Below, piece by piece: positions 8,592 through 17,020 of a DNA stretch of 36,548 nucleotides. Within the stretch, counting starts at the first letter, position 1, and each line of letters starts with the position of its first letter. The stretch covers positions 1-36,548 of the forward strand of contig JAQUDJ010000009.1 of assembly GCA_028685755.1 (NCBI GenBank), given 5' to 3'. The notes beneath the pieces were generated by a model. That model did not search any database. It was given only the letters and a program-made list of their open reading frames with translations, and had not been told where the DNA came from. The position numbers were made by a program, and so were the translations under genes. This stretch comes from Eubacteriales bacterium. Its GTDB lineage: Bacteria > Bacillota > Clostridia > Saccharofermentanales > UBA5734.

Positions 8592-9479
8592 ATGAGCAAC
8601 CCCGCTCAACCCCTAATTGACATGGTCAAGCAACACGATTACATGATCTGTGTCGATTCCGACGGCTGTGCTTTTGACGCAATGGAAATTAAACAAAAGG
8701 AATGCTTCGCGCCGAATTTCATCAATGCCTATGATCTCCAACCGGTTTCTAAATATGCCCGCGAATGTTGGGAGTTCGTCAATCTGTATTCGGTTGATCG
8801 CGGCTGCAACCGTTTTATCGCGATAATCAAAGCGCTTGATCTCCTCGGAAAACGCAAGGAAGTCATCGCACGCGGTTTTAAGGTGCCTGACACCACCGGT
8901 TTACAAGAATGGGTCAAAACCGAAACGGCCCTAGGTAATCCAGCTCTTGTTCAAGCGATTGAACGGACCGGTGATCCGGCTTTAAAACAAGCCTATCGCT
9001 ACTCGATTCCAGCCAACCAAGATGTCGAGAAAATCGTGCATGGTGTACCTCCTTTTCCGCTCGTTCGTGAATCGCTCGCCAAAGGTGCCCAGAAAGCTGA
9101 AATGGTGGTTGTATCTGCCACGCCAGCAGATGCCTTGCAGCGCGAATGGACTGAACATGGTTTGATCGAATACATGACCGTGGTTGCCGGCCAAGAAGTG
9201 GGCACGAAAAAAGAGCAAATCCGTATCGCGATGTCAGGTCGCTATGATCCCCAGAAAGTCATTATGGTCGGTGATGCGATGGGCGACCTAGAAGCTGCAA
9301 AAGCGAATGGCGTACTTTATTACCCGATCAATCCAGGTGCAGAAGATGCCTCCTGGGATCGCTTTTACAACGAAGCATTTGATAAATTCATGGATGGGAC
9401 CTTTGCTGGAGACTATCAAGAAAAGCTTATTGCTGAGTTTAAGACCTATTTACCTGTAACACCGCCGTGGGAAAAATAA
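8592..9479 (+). CDS. HAD superfamily phosphatase-like hydrolase
   Basis: The 295-residue protein carries the HAD motifs: motif I D-S-D-G (catalytic D22 and D24), motif II serine in V-V-V-S-A-T, a lysine region around G-T-K-K-E-Q, and motif IV V-G-D-A-M-G-D that binds Mg2+. A helical cap (about 30-170) separates motif I from the rest, as in phosphoglycolate-phosphatase-like C1 HADs. The ATG at 8592 is chosen because GGAGG lies about 8 nt upstream; an in-frame ATG at 8577 overlaps that site. The location in a GH3/PFK/gnd series suggests a sugar-phosphate substrate, but none can be assigned. Confidence 0.78.
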   Translation: MSNPAQPLIDMVKQHDYMICVDSDGCAFDAMEIKQKECFAPNFINAYDLQPVSKYARECWEFVNLYSVDRGCNRFIAIIKALDLLGKRKEVIARGFKVPDTTGLQEWVKTETALGNPALVQAIERTGDPALKQAYRYSIPANQDVEKIVHGVPPFPLVRESLAKGAQKAEMVVVSATPADALQREWTEHGLIEYMTVVAGQEVGTKKEQIRIAMSGRYDPQKVIMVGDAMGDLEAAKANGVLYYPINPGAEDASWDRFYNEAFDKFMDGTFAGDYQEKLIAEFKTYLPVTPPWEK

Positions 9480-9525
9480 AACAGAAGGCGCTATAATTTA
9501 GTCAATACACAAAAGGAGCAAGAGC

Positions 9526-10929
9526 ATGAGCAAGCAAAACATCGGCATGATTGGCTTAGGGGTCATGGGCAAAAATCTAGCCTTAAATATTGAAAGCAGA
9601 GGCTTCACGGTAGCCGTATATGATCCATGGACCGACCGTGTGGATGAATTCATCAATGGCCTCAAAGGCGAAAAGATCATTGGCGCTCAAAGTATTGAAG
9701 CCTTTGTCGACTCTCTCGAAGTGCCACGACGCATTATGATGATGATTAAGGATGGTAAACCTGTCGATGATATGATCGACAACCTCAAGCCGTTCCTCAC
9801 CAAAGGTGACATTTTAATCGAAGGCGGCAATTCCTACTTTCCAGATACGATTCGGCGTAATCGCGAACTTGAAGCTGAAGGCTTCCGCTATATTGGTTCA
9901 GGCGTATCGGGTGGTGAAGAAGGGGCGCGCAATGGCCCGGCCCTCATGCCCGGTGGTCAACCCGATGCATACGAATTGATCGCCCCGATTTTTAATGCGA
10001 TTGCTGCTCAAGTAGAAGGCGAACCTTGCAGCACCTATATTGGCGCTAATGGTGCCGGCCACTACGTCAAAATGGTCCACAACGGTATCGAATACGGTGA
10101 TATGCAGCTGATCTCAGAAGCTTATTTCCTCCTCAAAGAAATCCTCGGCCTCAATGCTGAAGAATTGCATGAGGTTTTTACAGATTGGAATACCGGAGAG
10201 CTCGACAGTTACCTGATCGAAATCACCGCGGACATCTTCACAAAATATGATCCGGAAACTGGCAAACCCATCGTCGATATCATCAAAGATGCCGCTGGCC
10301 AAAAAGGAACGGGTAAATGGACTAGCCAAAATGCCCTTGATTTGGGTGTTGCTGCACCGACCGTTGCCGAAGCAGTATTTGCCCGATGCATGTCGGCCCT
10401 CAAGTCAGAACGTGTTGCCGCCAGTACGCAGATCAAAGGCCCTGTTATCAACTTTACCGGGGATCGCGGTGAATTCATCGAAGCTGTCCGCAAAGCCCTT
10501 TATGCTAGCAAAATTTGTTCCTATGCGCAAGGTTTCTCGCTGATGAAAACGGCTTCTGATGAATACAAGTGGGATCTCAAACTCGGAAATATCGCGATGA
10601 TTTTCCGGGGGGGGTGTATAATCCGAGCCCAATTCTTGCACCAGATCAAAGATGCCTTTGCCAATGATGCAGATCTCAAAAATCTGATGCTCGCCCCCTA
10701 TTTTAAGAACACCCTCGAATCGTATCAGCGTGCCTGGCGTTTTGTCATTGCAACCGCGGTAACCAACGGCGTAGCCGTACCGGCCTTCTCCAGTGCTTTA
10801 TCATATTTTGACAGCTACCGGACCGCGACTTTGCCAGCCAATCTGCTCCAAGCTCAACGCGACTATTTTGGCGCCCACACGTATCAGCGTGTTGACCGTG
10901 AAGGCACGTTCCACTATCAGTGGTTCTAA
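9526..10929 (+). CDS. gnd: 6-phosphogluconate dehydrogenase, decarboxylating
   Basis: The 467-residue length matches the long dimeric 6PGDH type (about 468 residues). The enzyme converts 6-phosphogluconate to ribulose 5-phosphate and CO2 while reducing NADP+. The N-terminal dinucleotide fold has G-L-G-V-M-G. The substrate signature [13 protein letters not shown] follows, then [14 protein letters not shown] with the catalytic lysine, and the C-terminal F-D-S-Y-R-T and F-H-Y-Q-W tail. An AAAGGAG site precedes the ATG, and a perfect TATAAT at 9492-9497 could be a -10 element, although no -35 is visible. larA starts 29 nt downstream. A zwf partner is not in the window, so 6-phosphogluconate may come from gluconate rather than from glucose 6-phosphate. 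Confidence 0.95.
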   Translation: MSKQNIGMIGLGVMGKNLALNIESRGFTVAVYDPWTDRVDEFINGLKGEKIIGAQSIEAFVDSLEVPRRIMMMIKDGKPVDDMIDNLKPFLTKGDILIEGGNSYFPDTIRRNRELEAEGFRYIGSGVSGGEEGARNGPALMPGGQPDAYELIAPIFNAIAAQVEGEPCSTYIGANGAGHYVKMVHNGIEYGDMQLISEAYFLLKEILGLNAEELHEVFTDWNTGELDSYLIEITADIFTKYDPETGKPIVDIIKDAAGQKGTGKWTSQNALDLGVAAPTVAEAVFARCMSALKSERVAASTQIKGPVINFTGDRGEFIEAVRKALYASKICSYAQGFSLMKTASDEYKWDLKLGNIAMIFRGGCIIRAQFLHQIKDAFANDADLKNLMLAPYFKNTLESYQRAWRFVIATAVTNGVAVPAFSSALSYFDSYRTATLPANLLQAQRDYFGAHTYQRVDREGTFHYQWF

Positions 10930-10958
10930 GCAGTTTAATGAAAGCGCAGGATAAGTCC

Positions 10959-12233
10959 ATGGTTAATATTTCAATTCGCGCAACCGATAAGCAAATTCCA
11001 GATGATCAATTAGTAGAAGCTTTAAAAAAATCGATCGAGGGGCGGAGTCTTAAAAAGATCTTGCTGCTACCGCCGGATATCACTCGACTACACTCCTATG
11101 CCGGCAAAATCACAGCGCTGTATTATCAGCTGCTCAAGGACACATGCCAGGTGGATATCATGCCGGCACTCGGCACACATGACCCCATGCCAGAGCATGA
11201 ATGTGTGGAATTTTTTGGCCCGGAAATCCCTTTTTCAGCGTATATACCGCATCGCTGGAAAGAGGATGTCGTGAAAATCGGTACCGTCCCTGCTGAATAT
11301 GTCAAAGAAGTCAGCGAAGGCTTGATTGACTACCCGATTGATGTTGAAGTGAATGAAAAACTCCTCGATCCTACTTACGACTTGATTATTTCAATTGGCC
11401 AAGTCGTCCCGCACGAAGTTGTCGGCATGGCCAATTACAGTAAAAATGTTTTCGTCGGTTGTGGTGGCAAAACGATTATCAACCGCTCACATTTTCTAGG
11501 TGCTGTTTATGGCATGGAAAGATTGATGGGCAAAGATAATTCGCCTGTCCGTAGCGTTTTTGACTATGCAGAGGCACATTTTATCAAAGATCTGCCCCTG
11601 ATGTATGTCCTGACAGTGACGACAGTGGAGCAGGGTCTTGCCATGCTTCAAGGCCTTTATATTGGTCGCGAACGGATCCTCTTTGAAAATGCGATCGCCC
11701 AAAGTCAGGCACTTAACTTCATCCTTCTCGATCGCGCTCCAAAAAAAGTTGTCGTCTATCTTGATGAACGTGAATTTAAAAGCACTTGGCTTGGCAACAA
11801 AGCGGTTTATCGCACCCGCATGGCGATCGCCGACGATGGCGAGTTGCTGATTCTAGCTCCGGGTGTCAAAAAGTTTGGTGAGGATGCGGGCATTGACCTG
11901 TTGCTGCGTAAATATGGTTATGTTGGACGCATGAAAGTCCTCGAAGCGTATAAGGCCAACCAAGATTTACAAGAAAACCTTTCTGCTGCTGCTCACCTCA
12001 TTCATGGATCATCGGATGGTCGCTTTTCGATTACTTATGCTGTCGAACAGTTGACACAAGCAGAAGTCGAAGGAGTCAATTTCAACTATATGAAACTGAC
12101 GGATGCGGTCAAGCGATACGACCCCACTCAATTGAAAGATGGCTGGAATGTCATGCCAGATGGTGAAGAAATCTTCTATATCAGTAATCCGGCTATTGGC
12201 CTTTGGGCAGACCGCAAGAAATTTCTTGGCTGA
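10959..12233 (+). CDS. larA: LarA-family nickel-pincer-nucleotide racemase/epimerase
   Basis: The 424-residue protein (length typical of LarA) has the family motifs P-P-D-I-T-R (38-43), A-L-G-T-H with catalytic-type H74, P-H with a second catalytic-type H152, and G-C-G-G-K with K171, the position that tethers the nickel-pincer nucleotide in LarA. Between H152 and K171 there are about 9 more residues than in classical lactate racemase, so this is a LarA homologue subgroup. Known homologues act on 2-hydroxy acids including lactate, malate, 2-hydroxyglutarate and gluconate. Direct linkage to gnd makes a sugar-acid substrate attractive (inference). The cofactor genes larB, larC and larE are not in the window. 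The ATG at 10959 is preferred because AGGA (about 10948-10951) lies 7 nt upstream; earlier in-frame ATGs lack a site. Confidence 0.83.
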   Translation: MVNISIRATDKQIPDDQLVEALKKSIEGRSLKKILLLPPDITRLHSYAGKITALYYQLLKDTCQVDIMPALGTHDPMPEHECVEFFGPEIPFSAYIPHRWKEDVVKIGTVPAEYVKEVSEGLIDYPIDVEVNEKLLDPTYDLIISIGQVVPHEVVGMANYSKNVFVGCGGKTIINRSHFLGAVYGMERLMGKDNSPVRSVFDYAEAHFIKDLPLMYVLTVTTVEQGLAMLQGLYIGRERILFENAIAQSQALNFILLDRAPKKVVVYLDEREFKSTWLGNKAVYRTRMAIADDGELLILAPGVKKFGEDAGIDLLLRKYGYVGRMKVLEAYKANQDLQENLSAAAHLIHGSSDGRFSITYAVEQLTQAEVEGVNFNYMKLTDAVKRYDPTQLKDGWNVMPDGEEIFYISNPAIGLWADRKKFLG

Positions 12234-12245
12234 TTTAGCTGATTA

Positions 12246-12887
12246 ACTAACATCGCTAAAGCTCTCCAACTCCGTTACGATCTGGAACAAGTTGATAAAA
12301 CCTCCGTGCCGGTCGCTGATGCGAAATCCTTGCAAATGACTTATCGCGCTAAATTCTTTAACAGTGAAGTTGCGATGATCCCAATTGGTTCCTGGATGAT
12401 CCCAGAAGTAAAAGACGTCTCCAAATATCCGCACACCTTCCAAACTGTTTTTGCCGCACTGCCTATTTGGGCCGGTGATACTGCAAATCTCGGTTTGACC
12501 AACACCGCAAACCATTACTATGCCCTCGCTTCAACAACAAAAAATGCGCAAGCTGCTTATGATTTCCTGCGCTTTTATACAACAGAAGGCATGGCTATCC
12601 GTGGCGTTAGCATGACTGCTGAAAAAGATGTCGACAAAATGATCTACGTCGACAAAATGGTTGGCGATGACAAATCGTTGTATGACTATGAGTCGCTCAA
12701 AGCTGTCATGACCAACCCAAACTGGAAAGACAACGTCGAAACGATTGCTCCGGCCTATGCCCAAGAACTGACCGTCATGTTTGGTGAAGAAGCTGAAAAA
12801 TTCCTAATGGGACAGCAAGCTTTAGATGCAACGGTTGCCGCCCTCAAAACCCGCGGTGATGAAATCATTGCAAAAAATGCAAAATAA
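12246..12887 (+). pseudogene. 3' remnant of an ABC sugar-binding lipoprotein gene (family 1 extracellular solute-binding protein)
   Basis: The sequence encodes only the C-terminal ~213 residues of a solute-binding protein that is normally about 420-450 residues. It contains the hallmark E-V-A-M-I-P-I-G-S-W strand and the terminal helical region ending A-K-N-A-K. In-frame homology-like coding (I-A-K-A-L-Q-L-R-Y-D-L) starts right after a TGA at 12240-12242, only 13 nt past the larA stop, with no signal peptide, lipobox or ribosome binding site. A GTG at 12306 could serve as a formal start, but the product would be half a domain. The frame is otherwise undamaged, which implies a recent deletion or an assembly join. 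No permease genes are next to it. A terminator follows at 12927-12956. Confidence 0.82.
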
Positions 12888-12926
12888 TTGCGATAATTGA
12901 TCGCATCGAATTGACACGATTCAACG

Positions 12927-12956
12927 AAAAAGGATGGCCGCAACGCCATCCTTTTT
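12927..12956. terminator. Bidirectional rho-independent terminator between the binding-protein remnant and the araC-type gene
   Basis: A perfect 12-bp stem, AAAAAGGATGGC paired with GCCATCCTTTTT, surrounds a CGCAAC loop. The A-run on the left and T-run on the right make it work in both directions, ending both the plus-strand remnant and the minus-strand regulator. Confidence 0.9.
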
Positions 12957-12998
12957 CAAGTTTCCAGCAAAACAAGTCATGAGATATAATGTGGCCGT

Positions 12999-13883
12999 TT
13001 AGACGTCCGCTGATTCAGCCTCGCCTTTAACAACGCGTTCGTAATATTGTTTGGGTGTCATATTATATTCATTGCGAAAGGCCCGGAAGAAGTTTGAATA
13101 ATCGCCAAAGCCGGACTGCTGATAGACTTCCGTGATTGGCAAATGATCAAGTATCAGCTCTTTGGCTTGGATCAATTTCTTCTGAACGATATACCGATGG
13201 AGGGTTGTCCCGGTTTGGTTTTTGAACTCGCGGCATAAATGAAACTTGCTCAAGAAAAACATTTCTGCTAAATCATCGATTTTAATTTCTTCTTCGAGAT
13301 GATTGGCGATATATTCAATGATGCCATCGATCAAGCGGCTCTTGCGGACTTCAACGCGCGGACGTTCGCCGGTCAAGGTCATCTCCTCATTGAGGTAGAG
13401 TAATAATTCTGTGACATGGGCTCGCGGATAGATATCTGCCCCGAAACCCGTATAATCTTTCAGTTCTAAGATGCGATTCATTAAGCCACGAAAAATCTGC
13501 TGCCGCTCAACATCGGCACGAATGACATTTTTGTGTGCAGGTGCTTCAAAACAAGTTGCTAAATCCGTCTGCTCCGTTGATAGCTCGGCGATGAAACTGC
13601 GATTTAACCATAAGACGACACGCTCATAAGGGTGCGACAAATCACGAACCATGGCTTGGTGCAATTCCCGGGAATTGATGAGGATCACATCACCTGGCTT
13701 GAGCTCGTAATTGCGACCTTCAATCTGATACGATACATCGCCATCGAGCAGGAGATAAATCTCATAAAAATCATGATGATGAAGGCTAATAGAGGCCATG
13801 CCACGATCGAAATAATGATATATTTCGTAATCGCTTGTCATCATATGTTGGCGTGTCTGGAATCGTTGACGGCCGGCTTTCAT
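12999..13883 (-). CDS. AraC-family transcriptional regulator with N-terminal cupin sensor
   Basis: The 294-residue protein has an N-terminal cupin-like sugar-sensing domain (about 25-105: H-H-H-D-F-Y-E-I-Y, G-D-V-S-Y, L-K-P-G-D-V-I-L-I) and a C-terminal double helix-turn-helix AraC domain (about 185-285). The latter includes F-F-L-S-K-F-H-L-C-R-E-F-K and the consensus tail S-G-F-G-D-Y-S-N-F-F-R-A-F-R-x-x-x-N-M-T-P-K-Q-Y. An AAGGAGGT site precedes the ATG. It is transcribed divergently from uxaC across a 227-nt region, so it most likely controls the uronate genes and possibly the now-broken binding protein. The inducer is unknown, but a uronic acid or derivative is the simplest inference. Confidence 0.9.
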   Translation of the reverse strand: MKAGRQRFQTRQHMMTSDYEIYHYFDRGMASISLHHHDFYEIYLLLDGDVSYQIEGRNYELKPGDVILINSRELHQAMVRDLSHPYERVVLWLNRSFIAELSTEQTDLATCFEAPAHKNVIRADVERQQIFRGLMNRILELKDYTGFGADIYPRAHVTELLLYLNEEMTLTGERPRVEVRKSRLIDGIIEYIANHLEEEIKIDDLAEMFFLSKFHLCREFKNQTGTTLHRYIVQKKLIQAKELILDHLPITEVYQQSGFGDYSNFFRAFRNEYNMTPKQYYERVVKGEAESADV

Positions 13884-14004
13884 CGTTATAACCTCCTTGG
13901 GTGAAGGATAAATCGTTCGATTAAAACTCGGTACAGCGCATTGTTACTTATTCCAATTTTAGGTTGACTGAGCAAGATTTGCAAGCTATCAAGCAAGATA
14001 AGAA

Positions 14005-14033
14005 TTGGTCTTAGAACCTTGCCGGCGGATAAT
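14005..14033 (+). promoter_or_regulatory. Candidate uxaC promoter
   Basis: A -35-like TTGGTC (14005-14010), a 17-nt spacer and -10 GATAAT (14028-14033) lie 77 nt upstream of the uxaC ATG. The hexamers are imperfect, as expected for an activator-dependent promoter next to an AraC-type gene. A short inverted repeat (AGGCA / TGCCT around 14062-14076) lies in the predicted leader. Confidence 0.4.
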
Positions 14034-14110
14034 TAATCTAATGGATTTATAAATATCGAGCAGGCAACTGCTGCCTACTGACGAATATCTGGCTAAGGAG
14101 AACGCTCAAC

Positions 14111-15532
14111 ATGTTATCAAAGGAATTGTTGCTGACTAGCCCAACAGCACGTCGCCTCTACCATGCCTATGCTGAAAATGCCCCGATTTATGATTACCAC
14201 TGTCACTTGTCAGCTCAGGACATCCTTGATGATCACGTTTTCGCCGATATCAGTGATTTATGGCTCAAATATGACCACTACAAATGGCGCGCTATGCGCA
14301 TCGCAGGTCTCGCCGAGGATTTAATCACGGGTCAAGCTTCTAGCCTCGATAAATTCCGTGCCTTTGCCAAGACAGTCGCCCGATTAGTTGGGAGTCCACT
14401 TTATCACTGGGTTTACCTTGAACTCAAAGAATATTTTGGCATCACCGAGCAGTTAAGTGAAGACAGCGCTGATCGTATTTATGAAACATGCAATCGCTTG
14501 ATTCGCGAACGTCAACTACGCCCGTCAGACTTGATCGCACAATCGCGAGTCAAGCTGATCGGCACGACTGACGATCCGACAGACTTACTGACCGCACACC
14601 TTACTATGCAAAGGCAAGCACAGGAAAACGATCAATTAGCACGCACTCGCGACGTATTGGTTGTGCCAACATTTCGCCCAGATCGTATTCTCAATTTGAA
14701 CGTAATGGATTATCCTGCATATCTCGACCTCCTTGCAAAACGTGCGGAAATAGCCACAATTTGTGATTATCAAACGTTACTTGAAGCCATCGCAAATCGC
14801 ATCGCGTATTTTGATCAGGCCGGTTGCCTGATGTCTGATCATTCACTTGAAAAATTAGATCTTCCCACATCGAGCCGCGAACAAGCAGACGCAATCTTCA
14901 AAAAACGCCTCAACGGGACAATTTTAACTGCCGAAGAAATTGCGTTATTCCGCAGTCAAGTTTTATCTGATTTAGCTAAACACTATCATGAACACAAGTG
15001 GATCATGCAGCTCCATATTGGCGCCCTCCGCAATAATAATCCCAGCCAATTTGCCAAGCTCGGCGCGGATGCAGGTTATGACATCATGAATGATTTTCCA
15101 ATTGCGGAGCCACTTGCCGGTTTCTTGTCGCGCTTAGCGAGCGCCCAATCCCTACCTGCAACGATCCTTTATTCCCTCAACAGTAAAGACAATTTGGTCC
15201 TATCATCGTTGCCGCATTGCTTTGCTGATGGCATAACACCGGGTAAAGTACAGTTTGGCTCTGCTTGGTGGTTCAATGACACACAAGATGGCATGTACGA
15301 GCACATCAAGTCGATTGCTGCGCAAAGTATGTTGCCGTGGTTTGTGGGGATGCTGACTGACTCGCGCAGTTTTCTATCTTATACGCGCCACGATTATTTC
15401 CGCCGCGTCTTGTGTAAATTTATCGGCGAACAGATTGATCGCGGCGAATTTGCTGCGACTGAAAATATTTATCAGGAAATCATTGAGGGCGTCTGCTTTG
15501 GCAACATTCAACGATATTTACGGTTAGAATAA
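14111..15532 (+). CDS. uxaC: Uronate isomerase (glucuronate/galacturonate isomerase)
   Basis: The 473-residue protein matches UxaC in length (about 470) and motifs. It has the amidohydrolase-type metal motif Y-D-Y-H-C-H-L (H30 and H32), the strand G-T-T-D-D-P-T-D, and the C-terminal S-A-W-W-F-N-D segment. It interconverts D-glucuronate with D-fructuronate and D-galacturonate with D-tagaturonate, the first step of uronate catabolism. AAGGAG sits about 9 nt before the ATG. The downstream MFS remnant starts 4 nt after its stop, so the two shared an operon. uxaA, uxaB, kdgK and kdgA are not in the window. Confidence 0.95.
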   Translation: MLSKELLLTSPTARRLYHAYAENAPIYDYHCHLSAQDILDDHVFADISDLWLKYDHYKWRAMRIAGLAEDLITGQASSLDKFRAFAKTVARLVGSPLYHWVYLELKEYFGITEQLSEDSADRIYETCNRLIRERQLRPSDLIAQSRVKLIGTTDDPTDLLTAHLTMQRQAQENDQLARTRDVLVVPTFRPDRILNLNVMDYPAYLDLLAKRAEIATICDYQTLLEAIANRIAYFDQAGCLMSDHSLEKLDLPTSSREQADAIFKKRLNGTILTAEEIALFRSQVLSDLAKHYHEHKWIMQLHIGALRNNNPSQFAKLGADAGYDIMNDFPIAEPLAGFLSRLASAQSLPATILYSLNSKDNLVLSSLPHCFADGITPGKVQFGSAWWFNDTQDGMYEHIKSIAAQSMLPWFVGMLTDSRSFLSYTRHDYFRRVLCKFIGEQIDRGEFAATENIYQEIIEGVCFGNIQRYLRLE

Positions 15533-15536
15533 GGAA

Positions 15537-16100
15537 ATGATAGAAAAATCACATCGTGTTTATGATAAGAATCAATCAGTCAGCCCTGAGCAGACGATGC
15601 CACAGCCCATGGCAATGCCATCAACCGTAAAACTTTGGACACCGACCTTTCTCTTGGTCACGACCTTAAGTTTTTTGATCGGTGTCATTCAGTTAAGTAT
15701 TTCGACGACTTTAACAATATTTATGGTTGGCACGGGCCAATCAGCGGCGTCTGCCGGATTGGCTGTTGGCATTTTTTCCCTGGCAGCGATGGTTGGACGG
15801 CCCTTTTCCGGCGTTTTAATCGACCGCATCAGTAAGTCGCGGATATTTTTCATGGGCGCTGTGTTTTTTGGGGTAGGGATTGCGATGATGATGCAATCGG
15901 ATTGGTTGAATCATTTGCCGTATCTAGTATTAGCCCGCGTGGATTTAGGCATTGGTGTCGGCACGATTATCTTAGGTGTTATCGCGAGACAGTGGAACCT
16001 GAGTGCCGTCTTCTTGACTGCGGTCCTTTTGGCAGCGATCACGCTGATCAGTTCACCGTTTCTTTTGAACCGTTCTGCATATGATAAGGGAGAGTATTAA
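15537..16100 (+). pseudogene. MFS transporter gene with large internal in-frame deletion
   Basis: The 187-residue product has a normal MFS start: membrane segments at about 37-59, 71-90 and 102-119, and the loop motif G-R-P-F-S-G-V-L-I-D-R-I. It then jumps near residue 135 (nt ~15940) from the start of TM4 (L-V-L-A-R-V) straight into what looks like TM11-12 (D-L-G-I-G-V-G-T-I-I-L-G, then V-F-L-T-A-V-L-L-A-A). A full MFS of this kind is about 400 residues, so roughly 200 are missing in frame. It could not form a normal 12-helix carrier. The position between uxaC and the sugar enzymes suggests it once imported a uronide or related sugar. The frame is intact and a ribosome binding site is hard to see because the gene starts 4 nt after uxaC. 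Confidence 0.72.
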
Positions 16101-16103
16101 GCC

Positions 16104-16988
16104 ATGAATCACATCAATCTATCGGCATTTGCCGATGAAGGGGCGCAAGACCTAGCGGGTATGATCGCGGTCTTGAAAGCGAATCAAATTGCTTCAATCG
16201 AATTGCGGACCGTTGACTCGGTGAATATTGCCGATTTTGATCAAGCAAAAACCGCTCAGGTCAAAACCGCCTTGCGGGCAGCGGCGATCACTGTCAGTTG
16301 CTTAGGGACACCTTTAGGCAAAAAGCCGATTGAAGATAAGTCAGCGACGGAAATCGAACGCTTAAAGCGACTAGCTGATACGGCTCATGCCCTCGATTGT
16401 ACAAAGCTACGGATTTTTAGCTTCTATGTCCCAGCCGATCAAGTCTCGTCCTATCGCGACGAGGTCATGCAGCGCCTCGATCGCATGATCGAAACTGCTG
16501 ACCGCGAAGGGGTGCGGTTATTGCATGAGAATGAAAAAGACATCTATGGTGACCTGCTAGCCCGTTGTGTGGATTTGCATCAGGCCTTTGGCCATCGCTT
16601 AGGGGCGATTATCGATCCGGCCAATTACATTCAAGTCGGCAGTGATCCGCTCATGGCGATCCAGCAATTGGATCCATATGTTGAATATTTGCATATCAAA
16701 GACTGTCGCAAGTCAGACGGTCATATCGTGCCAGCAGGCCAAGGTGATGCGAATATTGCAGCTGTATTGGCGTTTTACCTGCAACACCAAGGGCGACAGG
16801 CGGTTGCCCTAGAACCCCATTTGTTTGAATTTGCCGCCTTGTCTTCGCTCGAAAAGCATATGACCGGTGCACCTGGTAGTGGCAAAGCTGTCGGGGTCGG
16901 TGGCGATTATCCAGATGCGGTCACCGCTTTCGCTGCTGGTGTGAACGCCTTTAAAACACTTGCCGCACCGTATAAAATCAACGCATAA
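16104..16988 (+). CDS. Xylose-isomerase-like TIM-barrel sugar (phosphate) isomerase/epimerase
   Basis: The 294-residue protein belongs to the AP-endonuclease-2/xylose-isomerase-like barrel family. The four metal/catalytic positions are visible: E142 (L-L-H-E-N-E), D171 (I-I-D-P-A-N-Y), H197 (Y-L-H-I-K-D) and E237 (V-A-L-E-P-H). Family members isomerise or epimerise sugars and sugar derivatives, and many act with Gfo/Idh/MocA oxidoreductases such as the gene 32 nt downstream. It starts 3 nt after the MFS remnant, behind an AAGGGAG site. The substrate is not predictable; a uronate- or inositol-like compound would suit the neighbours. Confidence 0.82.
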   Translation: MNHINLSAFADEGAQDLAGMIAVLKANQIASIELRTVDSVNIADFDQAKTAQVKTALRAAAITVSCLGTPLGKKPIEDKSATEIERLKRLADTAHALDCTKLRIFSFYVPADQVSSYRDEVMQRLDRMIETADREGVRLLHENEKDIYGDLLARCVDLHQAFGHRLGAIIDPANYIQVGSDPLMAIQQLDPYVEYLHIKDCRKSDGHIVPAGQGDANIAAVLAFYLQHQGRQAVALEPHLFEFAALSSLEKHMTGAPGSGKAVGVGGDYPDAVTAFAAGVNAFKTLAAPYKINA

Positions 16989-17020
16989 AAGGTCATTTTA
17001 ACTGTTGAGGTGGGAACAAC

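Noticed and set aside
12306-12887. Treating the GTG-started 193-residue frame as a complete gene
   Set aside because: It encodes only the C-terminal half of a solute-binding protein, has no signal peptide or RBS, and the homology continues upstream of the GTG to a stop.
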